Below, piece by piece: positions 39,429-51,400 of a stretch of 64,000 bases of DNA (within the stretch, counting starts at the first letter, position 1; the number at the start of each line of letters is the position of its first letter). The DNA lies in contig JBLDXI010000017.1 in assembly GCA_047495785.1 (NCBI GenBank), forward strand, positions 2,852,001-2,916,000, given 5' to 3'. Origin of the DNA: Lepidodermella squamata (taxonomy: Eukaryota; Gastrotricha). Below the pieces are notes generated by a model. The model was not told the DNA's origin, did no database searches, and saw only the letters and a list, made by a program, of their open reading frames with translations. Made by a program: the position numbers and the translations under genes.

Positions 39429-42400
39429 ATGAAGACCATCCGATGTATACCTTGCAAAATCTGCGCAGCTCCATCAACTGGATTTCACTATGGAGGTAAG
39501 AGCAACAAATAAATTGGGTTCATTATTGATTTTCTGAATAATTTCGATTTTATCCAGCTCTCACCTGTGAGGCTTGCAAGGTGAGTGACACTACTAGGTC
39601 GACATACCATTTATTTTATTTTCTAATTTGTTGTCCATCAAACAGGCGTTTTTTCGACGGGTTCTGAAGTCAGGCAGTGGTGCTTCATCGCTATCATGCC
39701 TGGAGGAGATGTCACCACAAGGTGGCAGCGCCCCAAGTGACGGTGGTGAAGCGAGACCGTCCTCACCCGGCGCTGCTTCGCCGTTCTCGAACGCGGCGAA
39801 CGCGTCGACGTCAACTAATGGCGCCTCTCCGCCGAATCTCGCTCAGACCTCGTCTCTAAGCGACGTTCCTGGAGCTTCGAAGTCATCGGCGGATGACGGT
39901 GACAAAATTACCGTCGTTTGTGATCTCATTAACACGTCTAAAAAATGCCCAAAGTGCCGCTTCAATCGCTGTCTTCTCATCGGAATGTCACCTGACGGTA
40001 CGAAATTTTCTCTATCGGGATTTTCCTTCTAGGCTACATTTTGTGCGAGATAAATTGTGAAAAATTGGTCGATTTCGTCGAATTTATATTTTCTAAATTT
40101 TAAGGTGGCAGATTTATATTCGGCCGATAATTTAATCACCTAATTATTTTTATTTCTAGCTTCGAAAATCGGTCGCCCAACCAAGGGTCGCATTCAACAG
40201 TTCCGGGACGAATTGTGCCGGGCTGGCAATGACCCAGAAGTGCCTTCGACAAAAGATGAGGCTGACCTAGATAGTGACGATGAAACTGCGCTTGAATCTG
40301 AATTTACCCGACGGCCCTCCTCCTCAAGATCCACGTCAAAGTCTGCCGATGTGACACCGATTAAGCGGGGCCGTAAGGCGACTTACCCAAGTGTTAAGCA
40401 AGAAGCAGTCGAACCGAAGCAAAATCAACGGCGGAATAGCGAAAAGAAGCCGAAAAAGGAGAAAGCTTCGTCTCAGGTCGCTACCGTTCAGCCACTGCCT
40501 CAGAAATCGCCATTCGATGGTAGACCATTTAGTCACCATGACGACAGTTTAATCAGCTTCCCGGAACCTCAACCTGGCGAGGAAGATCTACTGATTCTCG
40601 GTGCGAATGTGGCTGATGTTTTCGACCCACTGGCGTTTTCTGATAATTCGGTCTCCGATCTTTTGGTTGACGCCCCGCCCTCTATCCCTGTGTGTAACGA
40701 AGTTGCGGGTCCTCAACACCAAAACGCTGCCGCAAGAGTGCCACCTTTTGACTATCGAACATCCAGCCTCGACCCATCGTCAGCAATCGACTCGGCGATT
40801 CGGCGGTTCTACGCAACTACTGACCGCAAACATGACAGGCGTGATTTCATCCGACTCTTGCGGCACTTGTCGCTGTTGTGTAAAAAGTCGGACGTTGTCT
40901 GGGTGTACGGCTCGGCGTCTCGTTGGATTAACATGGCTCAACTTGGTCCTAACGAAGCGCTGCCTTTCGACGAAGACCCGCTTGAAATCTACTCGAAATA
41001 CCTCGCTGAAACGCCGCTGTTCATCAGCCCGTCCGCATCATCGCCCCACGCTGTCGAAATGGAGAACATCATTCGAAATGTCGTACAATCTACCCGGTAT
41101 CTCATGCGGATGAACACCGTAAGTTCGATGTCCAATTGACCTCATTCATCCCTAAGCCCTTAATTGCTGTCGATTTCGAGAAAATCGTGGGGTCGCGTCA
41201 TCTCATGATGGCGGAGGACATGTCATTACGGTTTTGAATTATGAAATTCGAGTCGCCCATTTTTAAGAAATAACAGTCCGGTGTTACGTCTCTATATTGA
41301 GAATTTCCCATGTCTAGTTTCAGGCTCAGCTGCCTGCACTACCTGAAAAGGTCTTCAATAATTAATGTTTCGTCTCCACTTTATTTTGCGATGCGAAAGA
41401 ACTGCGCCTGAATGAATTATTCTATGCTGACTCTGCTATCTGAGCTTCTAGTTGAAATTTTTAGTTGGAGCTGTGAACGAGGACGGTCGCTGAACCCCTT
41501 TGAATTTTCGATTATATCTGCTCTCTTATTTCTTAGAATGACGGCAAAGTTGCTGAACAAATTAATATTTTTCTTTCCTTTTACAGTTACCTCGTGATAG
41601 TGGGAAGGCTGAAGTTGCGCGTGCCGACTCGTTTATAACATTTTGGCAAGAGTTTATGCAAATTCTGGAAACTCAGTTCATCAACATGATAATTTTCACG
41701 CGAAACCTGCCCGGATTCGCGAGTATAACCAATCTTTCCGATCGAGTCGCGCTATCGGCAAACTCCTTCTACCCCCTCGTTCTCGCCACCCTCTCACTCG
41801 ACTTTGACGTTGCCACCGAGTCGGCTCGGACATTTTGGATGAGTAACGAGACTCTGAAACTAGTGATGACGACTTTTCCTGAAGTCAAAGCCCACTACAC
41901 CGTAAGTTTTAGGTTTTGTAGTCAAATTTCATAATCGAATGACGTGTTTCTACAGGCTTTCAATCAGCATTTTGTTGACGGCGGCTATGCCATAAAATCA
42001 GCGAATCTCACAGTTGTGGAATTCGGATTCCTGTGTGGTTTGATATTTTTCAACCCTAGTATACCCGGTTTGAAAGACCGAGCTACCGTGTCGCAAATAG
42101 CAACTCATCTGCAACTCAGCGCCGAAGCGTTCATTCGCAGCAATTTCGGCGACCGGACCTTGCCGCTTGCAAGCAACGCTAGAACAGGCCCGGGTGACGC
42201 TACGGAGCAGCGGATAACCGCAATGAACCAGCTGGTCAGCTTTTTCAAGAGCGCAAGTGCCAGCTATTCATCGATGATGGCTGAGTTTGTTCAGACGATC
42301 CCTGGCGTTGTCATGCGGTCGGGTGAAATTTTTCGAGAAATGTGCACCCAGTTGCTGTCTCGAAACGGGTCGTCGTCAGGCAAAGCCTCGAAGGTGATGA

Positions 42401-42444
42401 GCGGCGACTGCAATTTGAACGGTTCTACCCTTGAGCTGTCGTAG
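39429..42444 (+). CDS. Nuclear receptor A with a 73-residue D-box insertion
   Basis: Six exons (39429-39495, 39558-39580, 39646-39997, 40160-41118, 41587-41901, 41956-42444) join in phase into 734 aa. The first zinc finger (CIPCKIC...GALTCEACK) has P-box EACKA, followed by AFFRRVLK. The first two cysteines of the second finger (codons at 39697 and 39919) are separated by 73 Ser/Pro/Ala/Gly-rich residues instead of about 5; CDLINTSKKCPKCRFNRCLLIGM then completes the finger. The C-terminal extension SKIGRPTKGR is shared with the next two genes. A long acidic/basic hinge precedes the ligand-binding domain (RNLPGFASI, LVLATLSLDFD, LTVVEFGFLCGLIFFNPSIP, and an AF-2-like IFREMC). Subfamily is not recognised. 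It is the first of three tandem paralogues in one orientation. Confidence 0.88.
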
Positions 42445-43165
42445 CGAATCCCCCTCATGCTTTGTTTTTACGGCGCCGTTTTGCGAGATCTTTCTCGCCC
42501 GTGATAAGATATATGTAATTGTTAACAAGTCGTGCATTTTTCTACTCAATGTTCTGTCATTTTTTTGTGTTTGTTGTTTCACCGGGCGAGTATAGAATTG
42601 CGTTTTTCTCACTCGCAGTAAGTCTACGCGGATGATGACAATACTTGCTGTTTTCCAGCTTAAAAAATATTTGGTTTTTTCTCTATCGTGTAAATACCTA
42701 CAACATGTATTTGACGTACTCTTTCATGAGGAAAATATGATCACCTACAGCCGAACAATACTTCATCTGTTACAGTTACTCTCAGTCAATTCGAGTACGT
42801 CTTGCGAATTAACGGGTACGCTTTTTTTCGCACGAGAAACTCGTTACATCACCCACCAAATGATGACGATGTGTTTCATTCACTGGCTATAATGTGAAAC
42901 GCCACGGTGTAGAAAACCTGTTACTCTTATATATATGATATTTGTCTTATACTACATCTAATGATATAACTGTCTTTATTTTTTTGACAACTATTTTCTT
43001 GCGGAAAAGAAAAATGGAGCGATATCAATTTAATTTCTAATCATGCATTTTTGTTTTATATTTCTAGGATTTCTTAATATTTTGCAGTATGCTGCGAGGT
43101 ACTGGCATGCAATTTTTTTAATAATCTAATAGAGCTACCGAGAAAAGCACTTGAATTCTGTAGCT
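42445..43165. other. Spacer between nuclear receptors A and B
   Basis: About 720 bp, AT-rich, containing the 3' end of receptor A and presumably the promoter of receptor B. No other feature recognised. Confidence 0.5.
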
Positions 43166-45936
43166 ATGGAAGGTGTGCGTTTTATTCCATGCAAAATTTG
43201 TTCAGCCCCCTCAACCGGTTTGTTTTACTGATTCATCGCTCGCCGTTTGTTTTGACCCATTGTCTTATCTCCAGGTTTCCACTTCGGTGCGCTGACATGC
43301 GAAGCGTGCAAAGTAAATATCAGCTAATTATTGATAAACATAATCAGGCTATTGAACTTTACTAGGCGTTTTTCCGGCGAGTTCTCAAATCTGGAGCCAC
43401 CCTTCAGACCCTTACGTGCAGTGGAACTGACCCATCGCCTGTTGACCAACCATCGGCGCAACCGAATGGCGAGGCTGCGGTAGTTGTCGACGGCGCTGAG
43501 GCACCTCAGGAGCATACTAACGGCGAATCCTCCTCGCAGCCTGCTGCCGATCAGCCACAGGGACAAACACAGCGCCGATGTGATCTGGCGTTCAGCCCGA
43601 AGAAATGCCCAAAATGTCGCTATCAGCGGTGCTTAGAGATAGGAATGGGCCCATCAGGTAAGAAACAATTTGAGATTTAACACAATTGAGCCTAAAAATC
43701 GTTTTTTAACAGCTTCGAAAATCGGCCGGCCAACAAAAGGACGGGTAGCTGAGGTTCGCGAGGAACTTCATCGTATTAAGCCTTGGCTAGACTTCAAGCA
43801 GGGTCAGCCCGGGTCTAGGAAGGAGGACGGCGTCAGCAGCAGCAGCGGTGACCTGGCTGCCTCCGAGGCGCGATCGGCATCGTTGCTCATGCTGGCGAAC
43901 AAAGAATCGCGAAAGCGGTCGGCGTTTTACGGCGATAACGCCGCTAAAAAGCGCCACCCCTCGATGCCGTCGAGCGTGTACTACGGCGGGGCGGCTGGTT
44001 CGATATCCGCGACCACCGCCGGGCTGCAAGCCGCCGCCTATGCCGCGCACGTGCGCCATTTCTCCGGCGATGTGATCGACTCGAAATTCCGGCCCTACCT
44101 CGGCCTCGACCCAGAATTCGACGACGCCGACGAAGACGACGACTGCGACGTTGACGACGACTTCAACCCGATTCAGGACAACAAATTCATGCGTAGCAGT
44201 AACGAGCCGTTGAATCTGCTGCAGCGCCGCCCTGTCGGCTCCGATTACAACCCGCCGAACCCGGTTCTTAACCACAATACTGCTGCTTCTTCGCGGAATG
44301 ACGGCGCTGGTGCGAGTAACGCGACGGGGTCTGGCGGTTCCAGCCAACAGCCCCCTGCCACTGCAATTCTCACCGTCATTCAGCAGTACAACGCAAGTGG
44401 CGGCAACCGGCAGCGTTTCGTTCAGAATCTGCGCGAGTTAGGCGCGGATCGGGAGGGGTCTAGCCTCGCCTGGCTCTACCAAGCCGCTGACCACTGGTTC
44501 GACATTGCGAACGTGATGTTCCAGTCGCCTCTTGCCATTTCAAACATTTTGTCCACCGCACAGGCCGCGGCCGGCCTGCCATCGTCCCCGCCACAGACCC
44601 AGCGACCGCCGTCGGTCTCCGACAACAGCGAATCGCTGAAGCTTCTATCTCAGTTTGCCGTCGCGTCGATGCCACCCCGGCCGGCAGCCCCGCCACCCCA
44701 GACCGCCGCTCCTCCCGTGCCAACCGCATCTATGTTATCACCGTTCCCCCAAATCCCCCCGCCATCAAACGGCTCAGCCACGACGGCATCGCCCCTCCTC
44801 GCCTCGAGCGCGTTCTCGCCATGGCCGCAAGCCCTTCGGTCGGAGACCATGGCCCGGCAAGTCGTGCAGGCGACGAAGCACCTCGCCAGTCTGAACTTGA
44901 GCCGGCAAGGCTTGCGGCCGGGTTCGCTCAACTTGTCAGCGCCCGACCTCTGGGGCTTTCTAATGCAAAATTTCGAAGCCAACACGTCGCACATCATCAG
45001 TTTCGCACGAAGCATTCCTGGCTACAGTTTGATCACCTCGGCGCCCGACCGCGCCATTCTATCGATGAACTCATTTTTCCCACTGCTCTTCGCCAACATG
45101 TCCATTGAATTCGACCCGGTTTCAGAAAACATTCGCCTATATTGGATGGGAAGTGGGGAGAACGATGACGCACTTGCTTGCGCCCGGTCCATCTTAAAAT
45201 CCCCGCAAGATTCGGTAAGCAGGCCTTTATTTAGTCTTTGATTGGATAATTTTTTTGTTTTTTCTAGGCTGCTGAAAATGGCTCGATGAAGACGTCGAAC
45301 CTGACTGTCGTCGAGTTTGGCTTCATGTGTGCGCTGGTTCACTTCAACCCGGGTATCCGGGGCCTGCACGACCCGATCAGTGTTGAAATGGTCGCGTCGG
45401 AGCTGACGAGCGCCGCTGAGTACTTCATTAATACCAACTTCCCGTCGAACAACGCTGCCGCCGCCGTGCGAGTGGCTTTCCCCGCCGCTTTCTTGCCGTC
45501 CGGTGCCAACGGCGCCGCAACCCCGTCGCCCGCCGCCGCGCGCCTCGCCGAGCTCAACCGTCTGGTCGCGTATTTCCGCAACCTGAACGCGACCAACAAC
45601 TGGATCTCGACCGAAATGGACTCGGCTGCGCACCAGCAGGCGATTCAAAACGCCGCCAACTCCGCCGCCGCGTCAACGTCGGTTGGAAACTCATCGGCGC
45701 AGGACCAGCCGCCTGGCCAAAACGATGACGCGTCGGTTCGCGAGATGTATCGCAAAATGTTTGATTTGATCAAAACCAGCAGCACGACGAATGGCCAACA
45801 AGCGGAGCCGACAACGCTGAACTCGTCCACGTCATCGTCAGCATCGTCAGCGGGCAATACTCCATTCATGCACTTCTTACCTCGATTTGCGGAGAACTCT
45901 TCCGTGCCGCAAGCTAGCCCTTTCCAACATCATTAA
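43166..45936 (+). CDS. Nuclear receptor B with a 53-residue D-box insertion
   Basis: Five exons (43166-43217, 43275-43312, 43366-43657, 43713-45214, 45268-45936) join into 850 aa. First finger: CKIC-S-A-P-S-T-G-F-H-F-G then LTCEACK, P-box EACKA, AFFRRVLKSG. The second finger's first two cysteines (codons at 43417 and 43579) are 53 residues apart; CDLAFSPKKCPKCRYQRCLEIGM completes it. SKIGRPTKGR follows. The hinge is very long (about 400 aa), with an acidic run (DDADEDDDCDVDDDF) and Pro/Ser/Gly-rich spacers. The ligand-binding domain has FARSIPGYSLI, LLFANMSIEFD, LTVVEFGFMCALVHFNPGI and a C-terminal VREMYRKMF that may be AF-2. The P-box, insertion site, extension and last-intron position match receptor A. 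Confidence 0.87.
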
Positions 45937-48428
45937 GGTAGATTGACGCTCCGCTCAAATTTCGGCCAGTTTTAATAGAACATCATTGAACTTGCTGCTA
46001 TCTTGGCGGACGGCGTCAATGTTATGATCGTATATAACAGGCTTTTAACCTCGTTGTTGCTACTATTGTTGATTGGATGGATGATGAACGCATTATAATT
46101 GGAAGACGTCTTTGTTAACCCGATTTGTTGCTGGCTGTTCAGTGTAAAATCGGACTACCCTTCAGTGGTGAACAAAAATCTCGTAATTTCTCGCTGTCTC
46201 TTGTTACGATATCAAGTCAAGCGGGAGCTGTAACTACTACTAATATTTGTACAACCAGTCGTTGTGATGTCTATAAAAAAATGTCTATATAAATATATAT
46301 ATATTATCGAAAATCTACACTAATTATCCTGACGCTGAGGACGTTTATTTTTCTTGCTTTCGCGATCGTAATAATAATATTTTTTTAAACCACATTGTTT
46401 CTTTCTGACAATGTCGTCGATACGTGAATAAAAGCTATTGACAGACACAAGCGAATTGAGCGCCCAGGTCTTGCTTTCAGATCTTTGATTTCGGTGGTTA
46501 CAGTTGATACGGATGGATGACTGATGAAAGACCTGTTATTGTTTTATTTTTATGAAAAATATTTTTCTTGCTCACTTTTCGCGCGACAGAGTTAGCTTTT
46601 TTTGTGAACTGATTTGACCTTACGATCGTCTCTCGCTTTAGATGGGTTTAAGGCGGCCGCTGATTACTACATTCACAGGCGACTTTTAAGATTGGGCAAC
46701 TCTTTTTTGCTGTAGCGGAACTTGATTATTATTTATAGAGAGAAAATATATTACTCAATTATATTTAATTGATTCAGGTATTTTTGAGGTTAGCATGGAA
46801 CTGTTGAATTTCCTTATATTTGCGAAGCAGGATATATGGTAACTCTATTTAAATAATCACTCTCTCGCCATCAGTATATGAATATTCTATGTAATACTGA
46901 TTCGTGTTATACTTGTGTACAAATGACATCATATTATTGTAAAATAATGTTATTCGATTGTTATTATGAAAAAAAACTATTCTATCAAAGAAAAAGTTGA
47001 AATGGAGTCAATTCATTAAAGGCAAAGCAAATGTGACACCTTGATATTTTTTGTTTTTATTTTAGGATTTTTAATTTACATATTTGAGGTCCGACTTGCC
47101 CGATTTTGCGGCAAATCAGTAATATTTGCTAACATCTCGGCCCTTTTCCTTGACCTGGCGGCAGAGATTGCGAAATTTAACCTCACACTTACCTGCCATT
47201 ACTACTATTTGCCGTCTCGCCGCTCGAAAATGAGGTTAACGGTGCACTAAGAACAAACAGGCACGAATACATGCACACTCGTATTATTGTCTTTTTTTCG
47301 GGTTCACGCTTTTTTCTTCCTTAAGACAGCTGCGATTGTCGCAGCACTAGTACAGTAGTGAACAAATCAATGAACGTTGAGTCTTACTATGCAAATATTG
47401 CACTGAAAGCTCCGAGCAGTATATGAATATGTTAGCTCAGCATTTGTGTACGTGTTTGATTTGCGGGATTGGCTTTGTCACGTGTCAGTTTTCCTCAAAA
47501 ATCGATAAATCACGCAAATCACGTGAGAGCTGAGTACTTGGACAATTCACGTTCAACTTTCCTCGCTTTTTATAGACTTTGCAGTTTGTAATACGCTGTA
47601 ATGTTTTTAAAGCTCTATTTCAAATTCTTGCATCATGCCAGCAAGTGTTATTTGAGGGGCATAGACAGACGTTTACCTGCAGCGTGCATGATGAGATGTT
47701 ATTATTATTACTTTCAGTTTCAAACCGCGCACGACACGCCGTAACAATGAGCGGCCACTTGTTTAAGTACTGGGTCGCATTCATCATTATTGTTGTTGGC
47801 GTTGATGAAGGAGAGCATTGCTACTTGGTTTCAAGTGTACAACGCTCATAAAACTCGATTCTCCGTTATTTTAGACCCACAAACTTTTGTCATTTTTGAT
47901 CTGCGTGATTTTTTGCTGGTCACGTGCATTTTATGATTAAGCAGGGCTCCTGCGCCGTGGAATAGTCTCGAGAGTTTGAATTATTTACACCTATACTTTT
48001 GTACCATTCATTGATTGATTCGCCGCATTCTTTCCGTTTTTACAGCCTTGGCTCGGTTTAGCATCGATTTTCCTGTTTGTGTGCACAGCAACCCGCAGCG
48101 TTTTATCGATTTTTTCTTATACCCGTGTACAGCCGCTCAAATTTTTGTGCCAGACCCCTTCTCTCTCTCTCTTCTAACCAAGCCTATATACAGCTGCGTT
48201 GATACTGTGTAATTAGTTTTGAGTCTCAATCAAGTAGATTTGCGTGGCCTTGAGAATTAACCTATAAATCCACTAAGCTCTCTTTAACCCTTTTCAACTG
48301 AGTTGAACTCGATTTTGAATTTTAGATATTGTCTTAGCGCATTTGAATGTAAAAATTTGACCTCGTGGTAGAGATTCGCGTCCCATTTTTTGATAAAAAC
48401 TTGTTATCAACTCAGCAACCCTATTGTT
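45937..48428. other. Intergenic region between nuclear receptors B and C
   Basis: About 2.5 kb, AT-rich. Contains the 3' untranslated region of receptor B (AATAAA near 46427) and the upstream region of receptor C, including a TATATA at about 48184, about 245 bp ahead of the start codon. Open frames here lack recognisable motifs. Confidence 0.45.
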
Positions 48429-51400
48429 ATGGACATCCGCTGCGCACCATGCGAAGTCTGCGGTTCGGCCTCTTCAGGTATAATGAAGTTACAATCTTCC
48501 GTAACAATTTCAAACTCGAATAATTGCAGGATTTCACTTTGGAGTGCTGGCCTGTGAAGGCTGTAAAGGATTCTACCGACGGGCGGTTAAATTCAACCTC
48601 GCCGAGTCTTACAAGTGCCTGACTGGGCAAAACGATTGCGAGGTTTCGATAAAATCCCGAAAATGTCAAAAATGCCGGTATACAAAGTGCGTTGAGGCCG
48701 GTATGGCGCCGGAGGCCTCCCGCACCGGTCGCCCGACAAAGGTGAGACAGGCTGAAATAAAGCAGCAACTCGATAAGCTGCGAGAAGAGAACAAATTGTT
48801 GCCAGCCCCGGCAACGTTGCCTCCCCACCTATTGCAGCAGCAGCGGGAGAAACAGGAGAGGCAGGCGAATAAAATCGCGAAAAAAATAGCCAAGGCCCAA
48901 AAATCAAAGGCGGGTGCGATAACGGTCGGCGACCGGAAATCTAGCTCTGGCGGTCCCGATGTCGACCAGCCATCGACATCAGCCCTAGATTTCATCGACG
49001 TTGACAGCCAGTCGACGAGTATCACTAATGAGCCATCAGTTGCTGATCTATCTACCCGGTCACCCGCCTCTCGGATGCATCACTACTCCGGTGGTTTGGC
49101 TGATCGACCCGTCAGTGGGCTATCAGCCCCGGATTACGACGCTGTGCCGAAAATTCCAGCATTTACCATGCCGTCGACTAGCAGCGCTATCAATTTGGTG
49201 AACCCATTCAGCAATCACAACGCAGCGACTTCATCATTCTCCCGGCCTGAAGATATACCCGGGCCCTCGAAACCGCCAGAGGCTGGTCAAAAGGAGCAGG
49301 AAAGGCCGCAACATGATTCTCAGCATGCAAGCGGCGCTTTGGCCACAATTTTGTTGTCCCAGTCCGATGCATCGGGCCTGCGGGAGTTCGTAACCCCGGC
49401 TCGCGATTTGACCAGCCTCAGTTTGGACCAATTGACCAAAATTGTTCAGGAGGATGCAAGATCTGGCAATGCCATGTTTTGGTTGTATAATTCCGGGCGC
49501 GAGTGGTTCAACGCCGATTTGGCCAAACTTTTCGGCTGCCCGCCCTTGGAAGACCCGTTCGCCCTTTACAGGCGATACGTCCTACCAATGCAAACCGCAA
49601 ATCCATCACCCATGTCCCTGACTGTGCCAGTGGCAGACCCGCACCCGATGAGCTTCTTACCCTCCCTGGTTTCAGCCCGAACTGAGTGGCTGATTCAACG
49701 GATAGTGAAAAGCGCGGCGTATTTGTCGAAGATTCAATCGACCCGCACGATTCTCACCGACCGCAATCTCGAGTTGACCGACGTGTGGCGGCGGCTGTTG
49801 AGCGGTTTCGAACTGAACGCAGTTCATATGATTAATTTTATCAAATCGCTGCCCGGTTTCACGCATATTGATTTGCACGATCGCATTCTGCTGACAACGC
49901 ATGCGATGATGCCGCTGCTGTACGCGCAGTTGTCGCTCGACTTTGACCCGAATACGGAGACTGTCAACTTTTTCTCCATGTCGCGCGAGACCGCTGAACT
50001 CGTTCTATCCACCTACGCCGGCCCTGACAAGCTTCTGTACCTAGACGTGAGTTTTTGCTCTATTTACGTATTTTATGCTAAATGAATCACACGATGGCTT
50101 ATAGAAGGTGCTAGAAATTAGCCAAAACATCTTGTCACGATTTTAGCTTATTCATACGTCTTACCATATAAAGCATTCTAGAGATAAAAATTTACTGGAA
50201 GAGGATAAATTTAATATGATAATTATGTTACAACCCCTGACAAAAATTTTGAATTTAATTTTCAACTGCCACCTACCATAGCAATGGATCATCGATACAA
50301 GGCTAGAATCGCGGGCATCTGTCAATTAATCAAAATCACTTTCGTTGTCCCAATTTTAAATGGTTTAATTAATCAAAGTTCATAGAGAGATAAACTTCAA
50401 TATAAATCAAAGCTGAATGAAACGCAGCCAAAATCGATCATTTGAAATTCAGCTAACTGAAATCGAATCCGAAAACCTACCGCACAGGTGGCATGCGATT
50501 CGGCGTACTGTCAATTCTCTCTCAGTATAGGGTATCCTATTAGCGAAACCAAATTTGCCTGTTGCGGAACCTAATTTTAGATAAGCTGAAAGGTCGCTAT
50601 TCGAATATTTCTACGAAACCAAGGAAATGAATTGTATGGTGGAGAATGCGTCTCATACAGATTTTTACGCTGAATTTAAAGATGATTTATTAAAACTATG
50701 CCGATCAATCTTGACATCTTTGAAAGTTTGGAAAGTTTCGAGTGGTTTAGGCCCAGTGAAAATTCTAAAATTTGGTTTCGCTAAAAGGGGTGTATATTGT
50801 TTTGTCAGCTAATTCCTTGTTCCGTCAGCTAATTCCTGTTTTTGTCAGAAGTATCTTTTTCTGACAGCAATGACTCTTTTTGACAGCAGAACTACTATTT
50901 ATCAGCTAATTTTAAATAAAATTAAAATTATCTAAAATGTTAAACGTCTACTGCGAACTGCTGGGTAATATCGCGAAAAATTCCAATTAGAGGTCATTGC
51001 CGTAATCGCCCTGCTTCGGCAATGTCCGGCCGCCAAGTCAGCCGATTTTTTCCTTAGTCTTACCGTAGTAATTACCGTAGTTTCATCTTTTAACATTAAG
51101 TGCTCATTTTTCGCAAAAAATGAAAGTAGGAAAATATTAGCAAGAAGGGAAAATTTGGCTTGATTGCCTGTAACTACTCGAACTCCCTCTCTACTACCCC
51201 CACACCCATCACTCTACAGAATAACAAGGAATTGCCACGCTTCTATCGTCGTGTCAAACTCTTGTCGAAACCCCCAGGATGAAAACTTGCCAGTCTTGTA
51301 TACCGCCTTTTTCTAACCCTCTAACCCTGACTAGTTCGCTGCCCAAGAGATTCATATTTGTGCTGTTATGTCGCGTCGAAAGTGCCAAAAGTGCGGGTTC

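Noticed and set aside
39700-39918. The receptor A insertion as an unspliced intron
   Set aside because: No good donor and acceptor pair leaves a canonical 5-6-residue loop, the segment is GC-rich and stop-free unlike real introns here, and receptor B has an unrelated insertion at the same site. Transcripts are still needed.
43787-44347. 186-codon minus-strand ORF opposite receptor B
   Set aside because: Low-complexity shadow of the GC-rich receptor hinge.
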